This document shows, piece by piece, positions 1 to 8,490 of a stretch of 58,267 nt of DNA. Source of the DNA: Candidatus Lumbricidiphila eiseniae (lineage in GTDB: Bacteria > Actinomycetota > Actinomycetes > Actinomycetales > Microbacteriaceae). Within the stretch, counting starts at the first letter, position 1. Each line of letters begins with the position of its first letter. The position numbers were made by a program, and so were the translations under genes. The stretch covers positions 1 to 58,267 of the forward strand of contig NAEP01000051.1 of assembly GCA_002529645.1 (NCBI GenBank), in the 5' to 3' direction. The notes below the pieces were generated by a model. That model was not told the origin of the DNA, did not search any database, and was given only the letters and a program-made list of their open reading frames with translations.

Positions 1-1
1 C

Positions 2-511
2 ATCGATGAACACACCCGCGAACGCATCGGCGGGCTCGTGGAACGCTCCCTCACCGCCGACCGGCTCACCGACCACCCCGAAAAGCTTGTCACACAGCAC
101 GGCGCTCCAGCGGCGCTCCGCTCGAACAACGAGCCGGAGTTCATCACCGAGGTGATCGCCGACTGGGCCGACACCCGCACCGGGCTGTTCTACATCCCGC
201 CTCGCTCACCCCGGCACAACGAGTACATCGAATCGTTCAACAACCGCCTCCGCGACCAGTGCCTGAACATCAACAACTTCTACCCCCTGATCCACACCCG
301 CGTCCTAACCACCGACTGGAAAAGCGAGCACAACCACACCCGGCCACACTCATCACCGGGCCACCTCACCCCCACCGAGCACGCTCGACAATACGCCCAT
401 CAAATAGAAACCAACAACTCACACAACCTCCAGACCCAACAACGAGGGCCGGCCACCCCCAAAAGCACGACCACTACCTCAAAGGGATGCTCTACTGCTC
501 CTGCGGCGTGA
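2..511 (+). pseudogene. IS3-family transposase, C-terminal fragment
   Basis: The reading frame is already open at the window edge (IDEHTRERIGGLVERSLTADR), so the gene begins outside. It matches the integrase-core half of IS3/IS150-type OrfB transposases, ending in the typical H-x-RPHSS-x-G-x-LTPTE-x-A block. The catalytic motifs look damaged: the usual SDNG-x-EF is read here as RSNNEPEF, and the usual NGYIESFN as HNEYIESFN. The frame then runs into unrelated sequence shared with the downstream recombinase fragment. I read it as a dead insertion-sequence remnant. The family assignment is secure; inactivity is inferred from the motif changes and the truncation. Confidence 0.75.
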
Positions 512-1272
512 AGCTCATGCTGGAACGCCCCCGCGGGAACACCAGCGAACGCTACGACTACTTCTCCTGCGCTGGGCGCCGCCACAAGACCACCGCCTGC
601 ACCAGAAGCGCGATCCTGGTCGAACGCATCGAACGGAAAGTCGAGCACGCCTACGCCATGAAATCACTCACCGACAAGCAAGCCACCGCGATCGGGAAGA
701 CGCTGCACGAGGTCTTCGACAAGCTCGAAGGTTCCACGAATGACGAACGGGCCATGCTCACCGAGCAGCAGACTCGGCTCGAATCAGAACGGTTAAAGCT
801 CGTGCAAGCCCACTACGCCGACGCGATCCCCGTCGATCTACTCAAGAGCGAGCAAGACCGCATCCAGAACGCACTCGGCGCGATCCAAACCCGCCTCGAT
901 AGCCTCCACAGCCGCTACGCAGACGCCCGCGACGGGCTCGACGACATGCTCGCAGTCCTCACCGACCTGCAAGCCCTGTATCTACGGTGCGAACCCGCTG
1001 AACGCCGGTTCCTGAACCGGGCACTGTTCACACGCATCATCATCGATGAAGACGAGAACGTCACGCTCCAACCCGAAGCCAGCGTCGACACCGTAATCTC
1101 GCACGGAGTCAACGCGGACACGGCAAGCGCACTCGGCACGACGAAACAGCCCCGCATTCACGAGGGGCACGTTTCGACTTTCGACCTTTCGGTGGATCCA
1201 GGGAGATTCGAACTCCCGACCTTCTCATTGCGAACGAGACGCGCTACCAACTGCGCCATGGACCCAGAGTGA
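457..1272 (+). pseudogene. Large serine recombinase, C-terminal fragment reading through a tRNA gene
   Basis: Residues encoded from about 480 carry the recombinase zinc-beta-ribbon start (YLKGMLYCSCG, later YFSCAGRR and a further Cys), followed by a long alpha-helical/coiled-coil segment and the tail pattern RRFLNRALFTRIIIDEDE, typical of phage-type large serine integrases. The N-terminal resolvase catalytic domain is absent; the frame upstream is transposase debris. The frame stays open through the tRNA-Ala gene on the opposite strand and stops just after it, so the last ~25 codons (around FELPTFSLRTRR) are simply antisense tRNA. A genuine integrase would end near 1120-1190. This is probably the leftover of an integrated element beside the tRNA. 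Confidence 0.75.
1193..1265 (-). tRNA. tRNA-Ala (anticodon CGC)
   Basis: A 73-nt cloverleaf can be drawn on the minus strand: acceptor stem GGGTCCA/TGGATCC, D-arm with GCGCAGTTGGTAGCGC, anticodon loop TTCGCAA giving anticodon CGC (codon GCG), and T-arm GGGAG-TTCGAAT-CTCCC. The acceptor stem has the G3:U70 pair that defines alanine tRNAs, and the discriminator base is A. The CCA end is not fully encoded (ACCG follows). Confidence 0.93.
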
Positions 1273-1315
1273 GCTTCAGCCTACCATCTCGATAGTTTCG
1301 GGAGCCAACCCCCGT

Positions 1316-2280
1316 GTTCAAGGTGGAAGCGCAACACGTGGTGATGTTCATGTTCACTGAGTCAAGGGTTGCGTTTCTAATTGGGTATACCTGACGGTCA
1401 TGTGTTGTTGGGTCGGTCTGCGTTCGCGGCGTCGCGGGAGACACGTCTGGAACAGGTGGGTGCCGTTGAATCAAAACGAGTCATACCTGCCTGTTCCAGG
1501 ATGTTCGGTTGCATATCTGCTCCGGTGACCACGGTTCAGTACCGGGCAGAGCGCCGGTGTCGGAAGCGAGCATCCAACTTGCACCGGCCACGTGTGTTTG
1601 TGCAGGATCGGATGGCAGGAGTGGGTGATAGACAGGCTCCGGTCCCACCAGCGTCACCGTCAGTTGTGGCAGTACCTACTCCGTGCGCACGTGATACCGT
1701 CGCAGGTTCCGGGGTAGACGGGTGCGAAGATCACGTATCTTGTTCCGGGTGTCTATCCATGAACGCCCGACACACATCAACGACCGGTCCGTGTTTGGAG
1801 ACCTGGGAGTCAGATTCCATCGTGGGAGCAAGGTCGGTGGGTGAGGGGATTCATACCGAGGTGGAACCAGTAAGCCGGTTCATTATCGCCTGGAAAACAA
1901 ACGTTCTGACCGCTGAGTGTGGAATCACAGCACAACACTCGATTTTCAGCACCCTGCCTCCTCACGCGCGACGGTCTGTGACGATGGACAATGGAACTCA
2001 AGATGTATCGCCACTACGAGCTGAGAGTCCAGTGGGTATGGACACGTACTTCACTGACCCCTGCACCGGATGGCGACACAGGAACTAACGAGCAGCACAA
2101 CGCTCGGTTCCGACGCTACCTACCCACACGCACTGACTTCCGAACCATAACCGAGGAGGAACTGCAGGAGATCATCACCGAGATCAACAACCAACCCCGA
2201 AAATACCTCGACCAGGCAACACCAGCAGAAACCTACCGACACCACACACGACCACCACGGTGTTGCACTTCAGGCTTGGA
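1316..2280 (+). mobile_element. IS30-family insertion sequence, degenerate remnant
   Basis: The element is bounded by imperfect inverted repeats of about 21 bp, left 1316-1337 and right 2260-2280, about 16 of 21 positions paired. The right part encodes pieces of an IS30 DDE transposase in two frames: MDNGTQ (from ~1984), YFTDP (from ~2050), then after a frameshift GTNEQHNARFRRYLPTRTDF and NNQPRKYLDQATPAE. These correspond to the D-N-G, F-x-DP-x-W-x-RG-x-NEN and NNRPRK blocks of the family. The left half has no recognisable transposase. Frameshifts and missing blocks show it is inactive. A second, much shorter relative with nearly the same left end lies at 27684-27952. Confidence 0.75.
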
Positions 2281-2501
2281 TACGGAAATCGCAACGACGA
2301 CCGTCTCACCCAGTATTGACCCCGGTCAACATGAGTCAGAATGTGTCCGGGTGTGCAGAGTTCTTGCAGGTAGTGGCCGTGGATGCCAATAGGTTCCGTG
2401 CGACCGTACTCCCACACCGTCATCAATGGCAGGGACGATATCCGCCTCAAGGTTTCCTTGCGGGAGGATAGCATGGGCTACGGGGTTTGTGTGGGCGTGA
2501 C

Positions 2502-2648
2502 ATGACGGTGAGGCTGGTCTATTTGATTTGTCTCTGTGTTGTGTTTATTGTCTTGAGCGCCGAACGTATGGAGGTGGGAGTGGTGGTAGTGATTGAGGTT
2601 TTGGAGAACTCACGAACGTTTTGGTCTACGGTGGGGGTAACGACATGA
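2502..2648 (+). CDS. Possible 48-residue hydrophobic peptide coupled to ABC transporter
   Basis: An ATG at 2502 opens 48 codons whose TGA overlaps the ATG of the ABC ATPase gene as ATGA, a layout typical of translational coupling. The peptide has one hydrophobic stretch (residues ~5-18, LVYLICLCVVFIVL), a valine-rich middle and a Ser/Thr-rich tail. No clear Shine-Dalgarno sequence precedes it. I do not recognise the peptide. It could be a small membrane component or secreted peptide handled by the transporter, or a chance frame in the leader. Confidence 0.3.
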   Translation: MTVRLVYLICLCVVFIVLSAERMEVGVVVVIEVLENSRTFWSTVGVTT

Positions 2649-3298
2649 GTCAGTTCGTCATTGTGGATAGGGCCCATGTTGAGATGAACGGTGTGGTTCT
2701 GCTTTCCGAGGTATCGTTTGTGCTCGGGGCTGGTAGAGCGTTGGCGGTGACCGGAGCGAACGGTTCGGGAAAGACAACGCTGTTGCGTGTGTTGGCTTCT
2801 ACGGTCCGGCCCTCAGGGGGGAGCGTGCTGATTTCAGATGCTGTTCCGGATGATAAAAGTCCGGTGTTCCGTAAGCAGGTTGCGGCTCTTCTGGGCTTGC
2901 CTCCTTTCGCCAGAAATCTGACACTTCGGGAGCATATGACGCTTGTTGCAACGTCCTGGGGATACCCACTTACCGTTGCGTTGGAACGTGCAGACGAAGG
3001 ACTCGAACGATTTAGAATTGATCGCTACGGTCAGCGGTTCCCGCACGAGCTTTCCTCCGGGCAAACGCAGCTCTTTGCACTTGCACTTACTCTCATCCGG
3101 CCCATGCAGCTCCTGCTTCTTGATGAACCCGAGCAGCGACTTGATGTGGACCGGTTGGGACTGGTTGGTGGGATTCTACGTGCGCTTGTTGAGAGTGGAA
3201 CGACGATCATCATGGCAAGTCACAACGAGGAACTCGTTCACACTGTCACTGACGCAAGGCTGAATCTCGTAGAAGGCGGCAATGTCTATAGAGGCTAG
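2645..3298 (+). CDS. ABC transporter ATP-binding protein
   Basis: The 217-residue product is a single nucleotide-binding domain: Walker A GANGSGKTT near residues 37-45, signature LSSGQTQ near 135, Walker B LLLLDEP near 155-161, and an H-loop histidine in ASHNEE near 190. It would energise the membrane protein encoded immediately downstream, whose start overlaps it by 17 bp. I chose ATG 2645 over the GTG at 2621 because a GGGGG ribosome-binding stretch precedes it and it is coupled to the upstream ATGA. The substrate cannot be told from sequence. The signature has S in place of the usual G (LSSGQ), within family variation. Confidence 0.85.
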   Translation: MSQFVIVDRAHVEMNGVVLLSEVSFVLGAGRALAVTGANGSGKTTLLRVLASTVRPSGGSVLISDAVPDDKSPVFRKQVAALLGLPPFARNLTLREHMTLVATSWGYPLTVALERADEGLERFRIDRYGQRFPHELSSGQTQLFALALTLIRPMQLLLLDEPEQRLDVDRLGLVGGILRALVESGTTIIMASHNEELVHTVTDARLNLVEGGNVYRG

Positions 3299-4805
3299 CC
3301 GTTTAAAGAACATACGCACGGTCTACAGTGGGCGCAGAGGCGCTCGAACGCGCTCTGATACTGCCTTCTTGCTCTACTGTGGTCTGTTGATTCTCGCAGT
3401 TTCTGTTTTTCCGCTCCTTCGGGCTTTGATTCTCGTTCTCTTAGAACCAGGGGTGACAGCTGCGTTGGCCGCACCAACGGCAAGGGATGTCGTTGCGGTT
3501 TCGAGCGGGGTCCTGTTGATAGGGATGCTTCTGCTGGGACGACTACGTGGCCCTGTGGCACCGTCACGGTTCTTCACCTCCCTGCTGGCTGTCAATGATA
3601 TGCGACGACGCAGAAGCCTCCGAGCTCTCTTTGTGACCAGTGGGTTGGTTGTCGTCTCGATGATCGTGATCACCTGGCTGATCCTTGGCGGTGTGTTGCT
3701 TGTTTCGAATTCTGTGTTGCACGAGAAGGCGCTCGTCGCGCTGCTCGCATGGTTCTGCATGGGATTGTGGGCGTCTGTTCTCTGGCTTGCGGGGCAATCG
3801 CTAAAGCCTGCACACGTATGGCTCTGCGCTCTGGGGATTGTGATTCTGAGCTCTGTTGTTTTCGCAGTGCCAGCTTTAGCGTACGTTCTGCCGTGGTCCT
3901 GGACTGGCGTTTTGTGGCCGACTGCGAGCTCAGGTTCTTCCTGGGAACTGCTTCCCATGGTTCTTATCTCGGTCGGTGCGGTTGTGTCCGTGCCGAAGTT
4001 GTTAGACCGAATCACCAGCATGGATCTGTTGGAACGTGGGAAAGTTTGGGAGAGCGTTGGCACGGCAGTATTTTCCGGTGAGATCTCTTTCGGTCTTGGG
4101 ATGCTTCGCTCGCGACCCAGGATAGGGCGAACATGGGCCGCTGTCCATGGACGCTCGAGGCTCACGCAGACTCTATTCAGTGATCTTGTCGGAGCGATGC
4201 GCTCTCCCGGCCGGTGTGGAGTCGGATTGCTAGCTACTCTCGGCGGGGTTACCGTGATCAGTTTCTCGTTGAGCTTGACGACTAGCGTTGCCTGGATGTT
4301 CGGCTCCGCGGGCGCAGTAGTTGCGTATCTGGGACTGGGAGTGTTCGCTGACGGGTTCCGTCACGCAGCGGAAGCAACGGCTGCCCCACCGCTGTACGGG
4401 CTCAGCCCGAGACAGATGTACCTGATGCACGCGTACCTACCCACACTTGTGGCCCTTATCGCGACCGGGACCGCTGCCCTGGTGCTGCTGTACACGGAAC
4501 GGCCGATCTTCGGGACGCTTAGCACTATTTTTCTCACGGCGGTTATTGTCCTACTCCGTGCTTTTGATAGCGCGAAAGGAAACCTCCCACCCTCCCTGCT
4601 TATTCCAATACCAACATCCGTGATTGATCCATCCGGACTGTTCGTTCTGGCCTGGAACGCAGACGCGGTTCTTCTCTCACTGCTCGCGGGCGGCTTAACG
4701 GTCCATCTGCTCGCCTCAGGCCTTCTAGCCCAGGCCATTGTTGCCCTGGTGATCATGGGAGCTAGTGTGGGGATTGCCCTTCAGAAAAGACTCGCAGCCC
4801 TGTAA
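3282..4805 (+). CDS. Multi-pass membrane protein, probable ABC transporter permease
   Basis: The 507-residue protein has many hydrophobic segments, roughly ten to twelve, starting near residues 27-50 (FLLYCGLLILAVSVFPLL) and ending near 480-500. No enzymatic motif is visible. Its start overlaps the preceding ATPase gene, so the two should form one exporter-type ABC complex in the cytoplasmic membrane. I cannot assign it to a named permease family. The base composition is lower in GC than the housekeeping genes of the window, and the pair sits just downstream of the IS30 remnant, which is consistent with acquisition. Confidence 0.7.
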   Translation: MSIEASRLKNIRTVYSGRRGARTRSDTAFLLYCGLLILAVSVFPLLRALILVLLEPGVTAALAAPTARDVVAVSSGVLLIGMLLLGRLRGPVAPSRFFTSLLAVNDMRRRRSLRALFVTSGLVVVSMIVITWLILGGVLLVSNSVLHEKALVALLAWFCMGLWASVLWLAGQSLKPAHVWLCALGIVILSSVVFAVPALAYVLPWSWTGVLWPTASSGSSWELLPMVLISVGAVVSVPKLLDRITSMDLLERGKVWESVGTAVFSGEISFGLGMLRSRPRIGRTWAAVHGRSRLTQTLFSDLVGAMRSPGRCGVGLLATLGGVTVISFSLSLTTSVAWMFGSAGAVVAYLGLGVFADGFRHAAEATAAPPLYGLSPRQMYLMHAYLPTLVALIATGTAALVLLYTERPIFGTLSTIFLTAVIVLLRAFDSAKGNLPPSLLIPIPTSVIDPSGLFVLAWNADAVLLSLLAGGLTVHLLASGLLAQAIVALVIMGASVGIALQKRLAAL

Positions 4806-5315
4806 CACCTACCGACACAGACAGAAGGCCCCCACCGAGGACCAACCCCAGACCCCCGCAGGACAAGTTGACCCTCCATGACAGGTTTGGCAAGATCACC
4901 CGACCCAGGCCTCGCAGGACAGATCGATCACACGACCGGTAACAGCGCAACACACCAAGACGACCCGTGGCTCAGCATTTATCCTTACAAATCACATCCT
5001 GGATGACTGCATTGCTGATGTTATCTTTCGTGATGACCACAGCCTCGGTACCAATCGACGACCTCACCGGAACACCGGTTCGGAGCTGACCGCAAAGCTC
5101 ACCAACACAATCGATGCCGCTTTGACCGGGTCGCTGTCATTGATCCGCACTCCAAGATAAATAATGCCTGAGTGGGCCTTGAACCGATCCTCGACACCCC
5201 TCTGACGAACATCCGATGTTGACCCACCAACCTTGAAAACAATAACTAACACCCTGCCCCTGCCACCGATCAGCTTACCGGCAACCATCGCGCTGACGAT
5301 GAGAACCTGAACGGA
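4806..5315. other. 510-bp stretch without recognisable gene
   Basis: No frame on either strand has recognisable family motifs. There is a weak, degenerate direct similarity around 4857 and 4913 (core CGCAGGACA, period 56), which may be an old repeat unit. The rest is probably decayed coding or insertion-sequence DNA. Confidence 0.5.
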
Positions 5316-5404
5316 TGCCTCCCCCGCGCGTTCAGGTTACGGGCATCCCCGAGAACGTGAGCTTCGAGCACGCCGCTGCCTCCCCCGCGCGTTCAGGTTA
5401 CGGG
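5316..5404. repeat. CRISPR-like repeat pair at permease stop codon
   Basis: Two identical 28-bp copies at 5316-5343 and 5377-5404 flank a 33-bp unique insert, giving a period of 61. The repeat contains the inverted pair CCCCG...CGGGG around an 11-bp loop. The second copy covers the stop codon (5393-5395, minus strand) of the APC permease gene. Confidence 0.85.
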
Positions 5405-7003
5405 GTTGGTGTCGGGGAGGGTGTTCTGATCGGGGGAATCACCCCGGTGCCCGGCATCAACGATGGCCCGGTGCGCTTCAAGGACGCCCGAGTTGTGTCG
5501 CAGTTTGAACCAGTAGTAGGCGAACCCGAAACCGGTAATCGCAACGAGTATGAGCACTCCACCCCAGGGGTAAACGCCGTAGGTCTCCTCCCGCGGCCAC
5601 AGGATATTGATACCCATAAACAGCCCCCACAGCACCGCGACAATGTTTACAGGCAGGCCCCAGCGTCCAAGGCGGAAGTAACGCTTATCAATGTCCTCAC
5701 CCGGCCACGCACCCTGAAGTCTCCGCACGAGCATCGGGATGGTCACCATGAGGTACGCAGCATAGATCAACACGACGGCGACGCTCGTGACAACCGTAAA
5801 GATCTGCGGTTGACCGACATTCACGAACAGAATGGTCAGTGCGATCACGCCGATCACGATGGCAGGAGCCACCGGGGTTTTGGTTGTCGAGTTTACGCTG
5901 GAGAGGGCTCGGGCGAACGGTAGATTGTTGTCGCGCGCCATGGCGAACACTGCGCGGATGCAGGCTGTGTGGATGGTCAACGCACACACGATGATCGCTA
6001 TTGCAATGGCGATGAGGAAGATTGTGCCCGCTGGCTGGCCGAACGCTTGGAGCACCAGGTATTGTAGGCCCCCATCACCCGAGCCAAGTTTCGGATCGGA
6101 AAGATCCTTTGCGGACAAGATTCCGAAGAACAGAAGTGCACCTCCGATAAGGAATGATGCGATGACGGCACGCAGGATGGCCCGGGGGGAGCTCTTTTTG
6201 GGATCTTTTGTCTCCTCCCCGAGGGAACTGGCGGTATCGAATCCGAACATGACAAACCCTGACGCGAGCGCGGCGATCAGGAACGACGACAGGTAACCGC
6301 CGGGCCTGTCGTCACCTGTTCCGTTGGTTTCGAAGATCGCGGTCACGGGTTGGTTGATGTGGAATACGAACCAGATAGCCAGTGCGACGGTCGCAATGAG
6401 CTCGATGACTACTCCGGTGCTGTTGATGATCGACATGAGTTTCACGCCGTAGGCGTTGATGACTGTCGTGAAGATGATGGTGATCGCACCGAGCAGTACA
6501 CCGTTGAGTGCGAAGTCATATTTTCCATTGCCGTCACCGACGATCTGGAAGCCGTTCCAGATCTGGGGCAGCGTAATCTGCAGTGCGAGTGCTACTCCGG
6601 CGAGTGTGAAGATCGAGGCGAAGATGAGCAACCAGCCTGCTAGCCACGAGACCGATGGATTACTCAAGCGTTTGGCCCAGTTGTAGACGGAGCCGGCCAC
6701 GGGGTAACGGGCGGCGAGTTCCGCGAAGGTTAGTGCGACCATTACCTGGCCGATGAAGACCATCGGCCAGGTCCACCAGTAGGCGGGTCCGCCGAAGCTG
6801 AAACCGAAGTAGAACAACTGGGAACAGCCGGTGAGGATCGATATGAAGCTCACCCCGGCGGCGAAGGTGGCAAAGCCTCCGAGGCTTCGTTCGAGGGTCT
6901 GCGAGTATCCGAACTCGGTCATTCCGGTCTGGGCGGATTCCTCGTGGGCAGCGGGGTTGGTCGGGACTGAATCACTGGATTTCAGAGAGTGTGGCGGGAT
7001 CAT
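5393..7003 (-). CDS. APC-superfamily amino acid/polyamine permease
   Basis: The 536-residue protein has about twelve transmembrane segments after a ~38-residue hydrophilic N-terminus. The family's first-helix signature is visible near residues 42-60 (LGGFATFAAGVSFIS), followed by AELAARYPVAGSVYNWAKRL around 92-111 and the conserved GFDTASSLGEETKDPKKSSPRAI block around 255-277. It belongs to the APC group that includes GABA and choline-type permeases, driven by the proton or sodium gradient. A GGAG Shine-Dalgarno precedes ATG 7003. The flavoenzyme gene starts 42 bp upstream in the same direction. Together with the aldehyde dehydrogenase further up, it suggests uptake and oxidation of an amine or amino acid; the exact substrate is unknown. 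Confidence 0.85.
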   Translation of the reverse strand: MIPPHSLKSSDSVPTNPAAHEESAQTGMTEFGYSQTLERSLGGFATFAAGVSFISILTGCSQLFYFGFSFGGPAYWWTWPMVFIGQVMVALTFAELAARYPVAGSVYNWAKRLSNPSVSWLAGWLLIFASIFTLAGVALALQITLPQIWNGFQIVGDGNGKYDFALNGVLLGAITIIFTTVINAYGVKLMSIINSTGVVIELIATVALAIWFVFHINQPVTAIFETNGTGDDRPGGYLSSFLIAALASGFVMFGFDTASSLGEETKDPKKSSPRAILRAVIASFLIGGALLFFGILSAKDLSDPKLGSGDGGLQYLVLQAFGQPAGTIFLIAIAIAIIVCALTIHTACIRAVFAMARDNNLPFARALSSVNSTTKTPVAPAIVIGVIALTILFVNVGQPQIFTVVTSVAVVLIYAAYLMVTIPMLVRRLQGAWPGEDIDKRYFRLGRWGLPVNIVAVLWGLFMGINILWPREETYGVYPWGGVLILVAITGFGFAYYWFKLRHNSGVLEAHRAIVDAGHRGDSPDQNTLPDTNPVT

Positions 7004-7044
7004 GGTTACTCCAATCAGGTAGTGGGGGAGCGGGCCACATCGGG

Positions 7045-8322
7045 TCAGGCAAGGAGAGCTCGCGTGTGATCGTTAAGGAAGATCCCGTGGGGATCGAACT
7101 CACGGCGGACCGCGAGGAACGCATCGAACTCGGGGTACAGCGCTTCGAGGCGTGAGCGGGTGAGGAAGTGGAGCTTGCCCCAGTGAGCGCGTCCGTTGAA
7201 GTCCGACAAGAGTGCATCAACATCACGCAGGTAGGGGAAGTAGTGTGTGCCGGGTGCTCCCGACACCGAGAGGGATGTTGTGTCGCGTTTGTAAAAAGGA
7301 GAGAGGTAACCGTCATCCTGCTGCACCCAGCGGACCTCAATGGGGTATTTCTGGTCAGAGTGACGTGTGCGGATAAGGTTTTGCAGGGCCTCAACCGCCG
7401 GGAGGCTGTTTTCACGGGGTACGTAATACTCGAGTTCATGGAACGGGAGCATGAACCCGCCCGGATAGATCCGGTAGGAGCGATCACGGCGTGCACCCTC
7501 GGTGTGGGAGGTCGTGGGGGCCTCATTGAGGTGAACCGCGTTGTACCGTTTGGTGTAGCTGCGGTTCACCATGGACTGCGAGTCGGGCGTGGGGAGCTCG
7601 TAGAGGGGGGCGGATTCTTCAGCCTGGCACCACAGGAACGAGTAGTGTCGGTTATTGTCAATGTCGTGGTCCCAGGTTGATGCCGTCTCGTCCCACGTCG
7701 GATAGGTGATTGTCTCTTGGAGCCAGTATGCCTCGGCGACCTCCAGCTCAACCTCAAGGAAAATCCCGAGGGTGCCGAGTGCAACCTGCGCGGCGCGCAA
7801 CCGGTCGAACTGGTCTTCGCAGATCTCGACGACATCGCCGTGGCCGTTAATGAGACGCACCCAACGCAGTTCGGACGAGAGGCTACCCAACCCGATCCCT
7901 GATCCGTGCGTTCCGGTGGACAGCGCACCCGTGATGCTCTGCTTATCGATGTCTCCCTGGTTCTTCAGTGCGAGGCCGTCCGCCCAGATTCTGTCGCCGA
8001 ACGCGTGGATTGGTGTGCCTGCTTTTGCTCGTACGCGGCGGCGCGCTTTGTCGGTGCCGGTGATGCCGGTATTGCCGGAGAGGTCGATGAGCAGTCCGCC
8101 GGTCGCGACAAGCGGCGTGAACGAGTGGCCGCTGCCGGCCGCACGGACCGCGAGACCCTCTCGGATTGCGAAACGGACGGCAGCGATTGTCTCCTCATCG
8201 TTCCGGGGGCGAACCGTGAACGCCGGGGTGGCGGTCTGGTTGCCTCCCCAGTTTGTCCACGGTCGGTAGGTGTCGTAAGCGATACCGGGTGCGCTGGTGA
8301 GGTGAGTGGGAGGGATTGTCAT
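7045..8322 (-). CDS. FAD-dependent sugar-1,4-lactone/alditol oxidase family
   Basis: The 425-residue protein has an N-terminal FAD_binding_4 (VAO-type) domain, residues ~30-170, including AAGSGHSFTPL, where the His in G-S-G-H-S is the usual site of covalent FAD attachment. It has the glycine-rich TGTHGSGIGLG segment, then a D-arabinono-1,4-lactone oxidase (ALO) domain ending with the characteristic HWGK motif near residue 387. Such enzymes oxidise aldonolactones or polyols (gulonolactone, xylitol, sorbitol) with oxygen and make peroxide. The choice among these substrates cannot be made from sequence. It sits between a permease and an aldehyde dehydrogenase gene, all on the minus strand. Confidence 0.82.
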   Translation of the reverse strand: MTIPPTHLTSAPGIAYDTYRPWTNWGGNQTATPAFTVRPRNDEETIAAVRFAIREGLAVRAAGSGHSFTPLVATGGLLIDLSGNTGITGTDKARRRVRAKAGTPIHAFGDRIWADGLALKNQGDIDKQSITGALSTGTHGSGIGLGSLSSELRWVRLINGHGDVVEICEDQFDRLRAAQVALGTLGIFLEVELEVAEAYWLQETITYPTWDETASTWDHDIDNNRHYSFLWCQAEESAPLYELPTPDSQSMVNRSYTKRYNAVHLNEAPTTSHTEGARRDRSYRIYPGGFMLPFHELEYYVPRENSLPAVEALQNLIRTRHSDQKYPIEVRWVQQDDGYLSPFYKRDTTSLSVSGAPGTHYFPYLRDVDALLSDFNGRAHWGKLHFLTRSRLEALYPEFDAFLAVRREFDPHGIFLNDHTRALLA

Positions 8323-8395
8323 GGCTGCTCCACAGGCTGAGCCGACGCTAGAGTCGGCACGAGGGTTGAACGGTACGTGCGAGGTGAGAGGGGAA

Positions 8396-8478
8396 ACTCG
8401 AGTGTGCGCGGATTCGTGTACGTACTACGAGCTTCGGCTGAACGGTGATGTGGGAACTTGAGTGCGCGGGATTTGTGG
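8396..8478. repeat. Degenerate direct repeat, period about 60
   Basis: The segments around 8396-8418 and 8456-8478 are related (core AC-T-Y-GAGTG followed by a GCG-rich stretch), offset by 60 bp, with several mismatches and one gap. They lie just downstream of the aldehyde dehydrogenase gene (stop at 8491). This resembles an eroded version of the repeat pairs elsewhere in the window. Confidence 0.35.
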
Positions 8479-8490
8479 GGCGAAGAGCCG

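Noticed and set aside
3374..4165. Minus-strand open frame across the membrane protein gene
   Set aside because: It is Ser/Thr/Arg-rich shadow sequence, while the plus-strand frame has clear hydrophobic helices and overlaps the ATPase gene.
5064..5288. 74-codon minus-strand frame in the gene-free stretch
   Set aside because: No recognisable motif, no ribosome-binding site, and composition unlike neighbouring genes.
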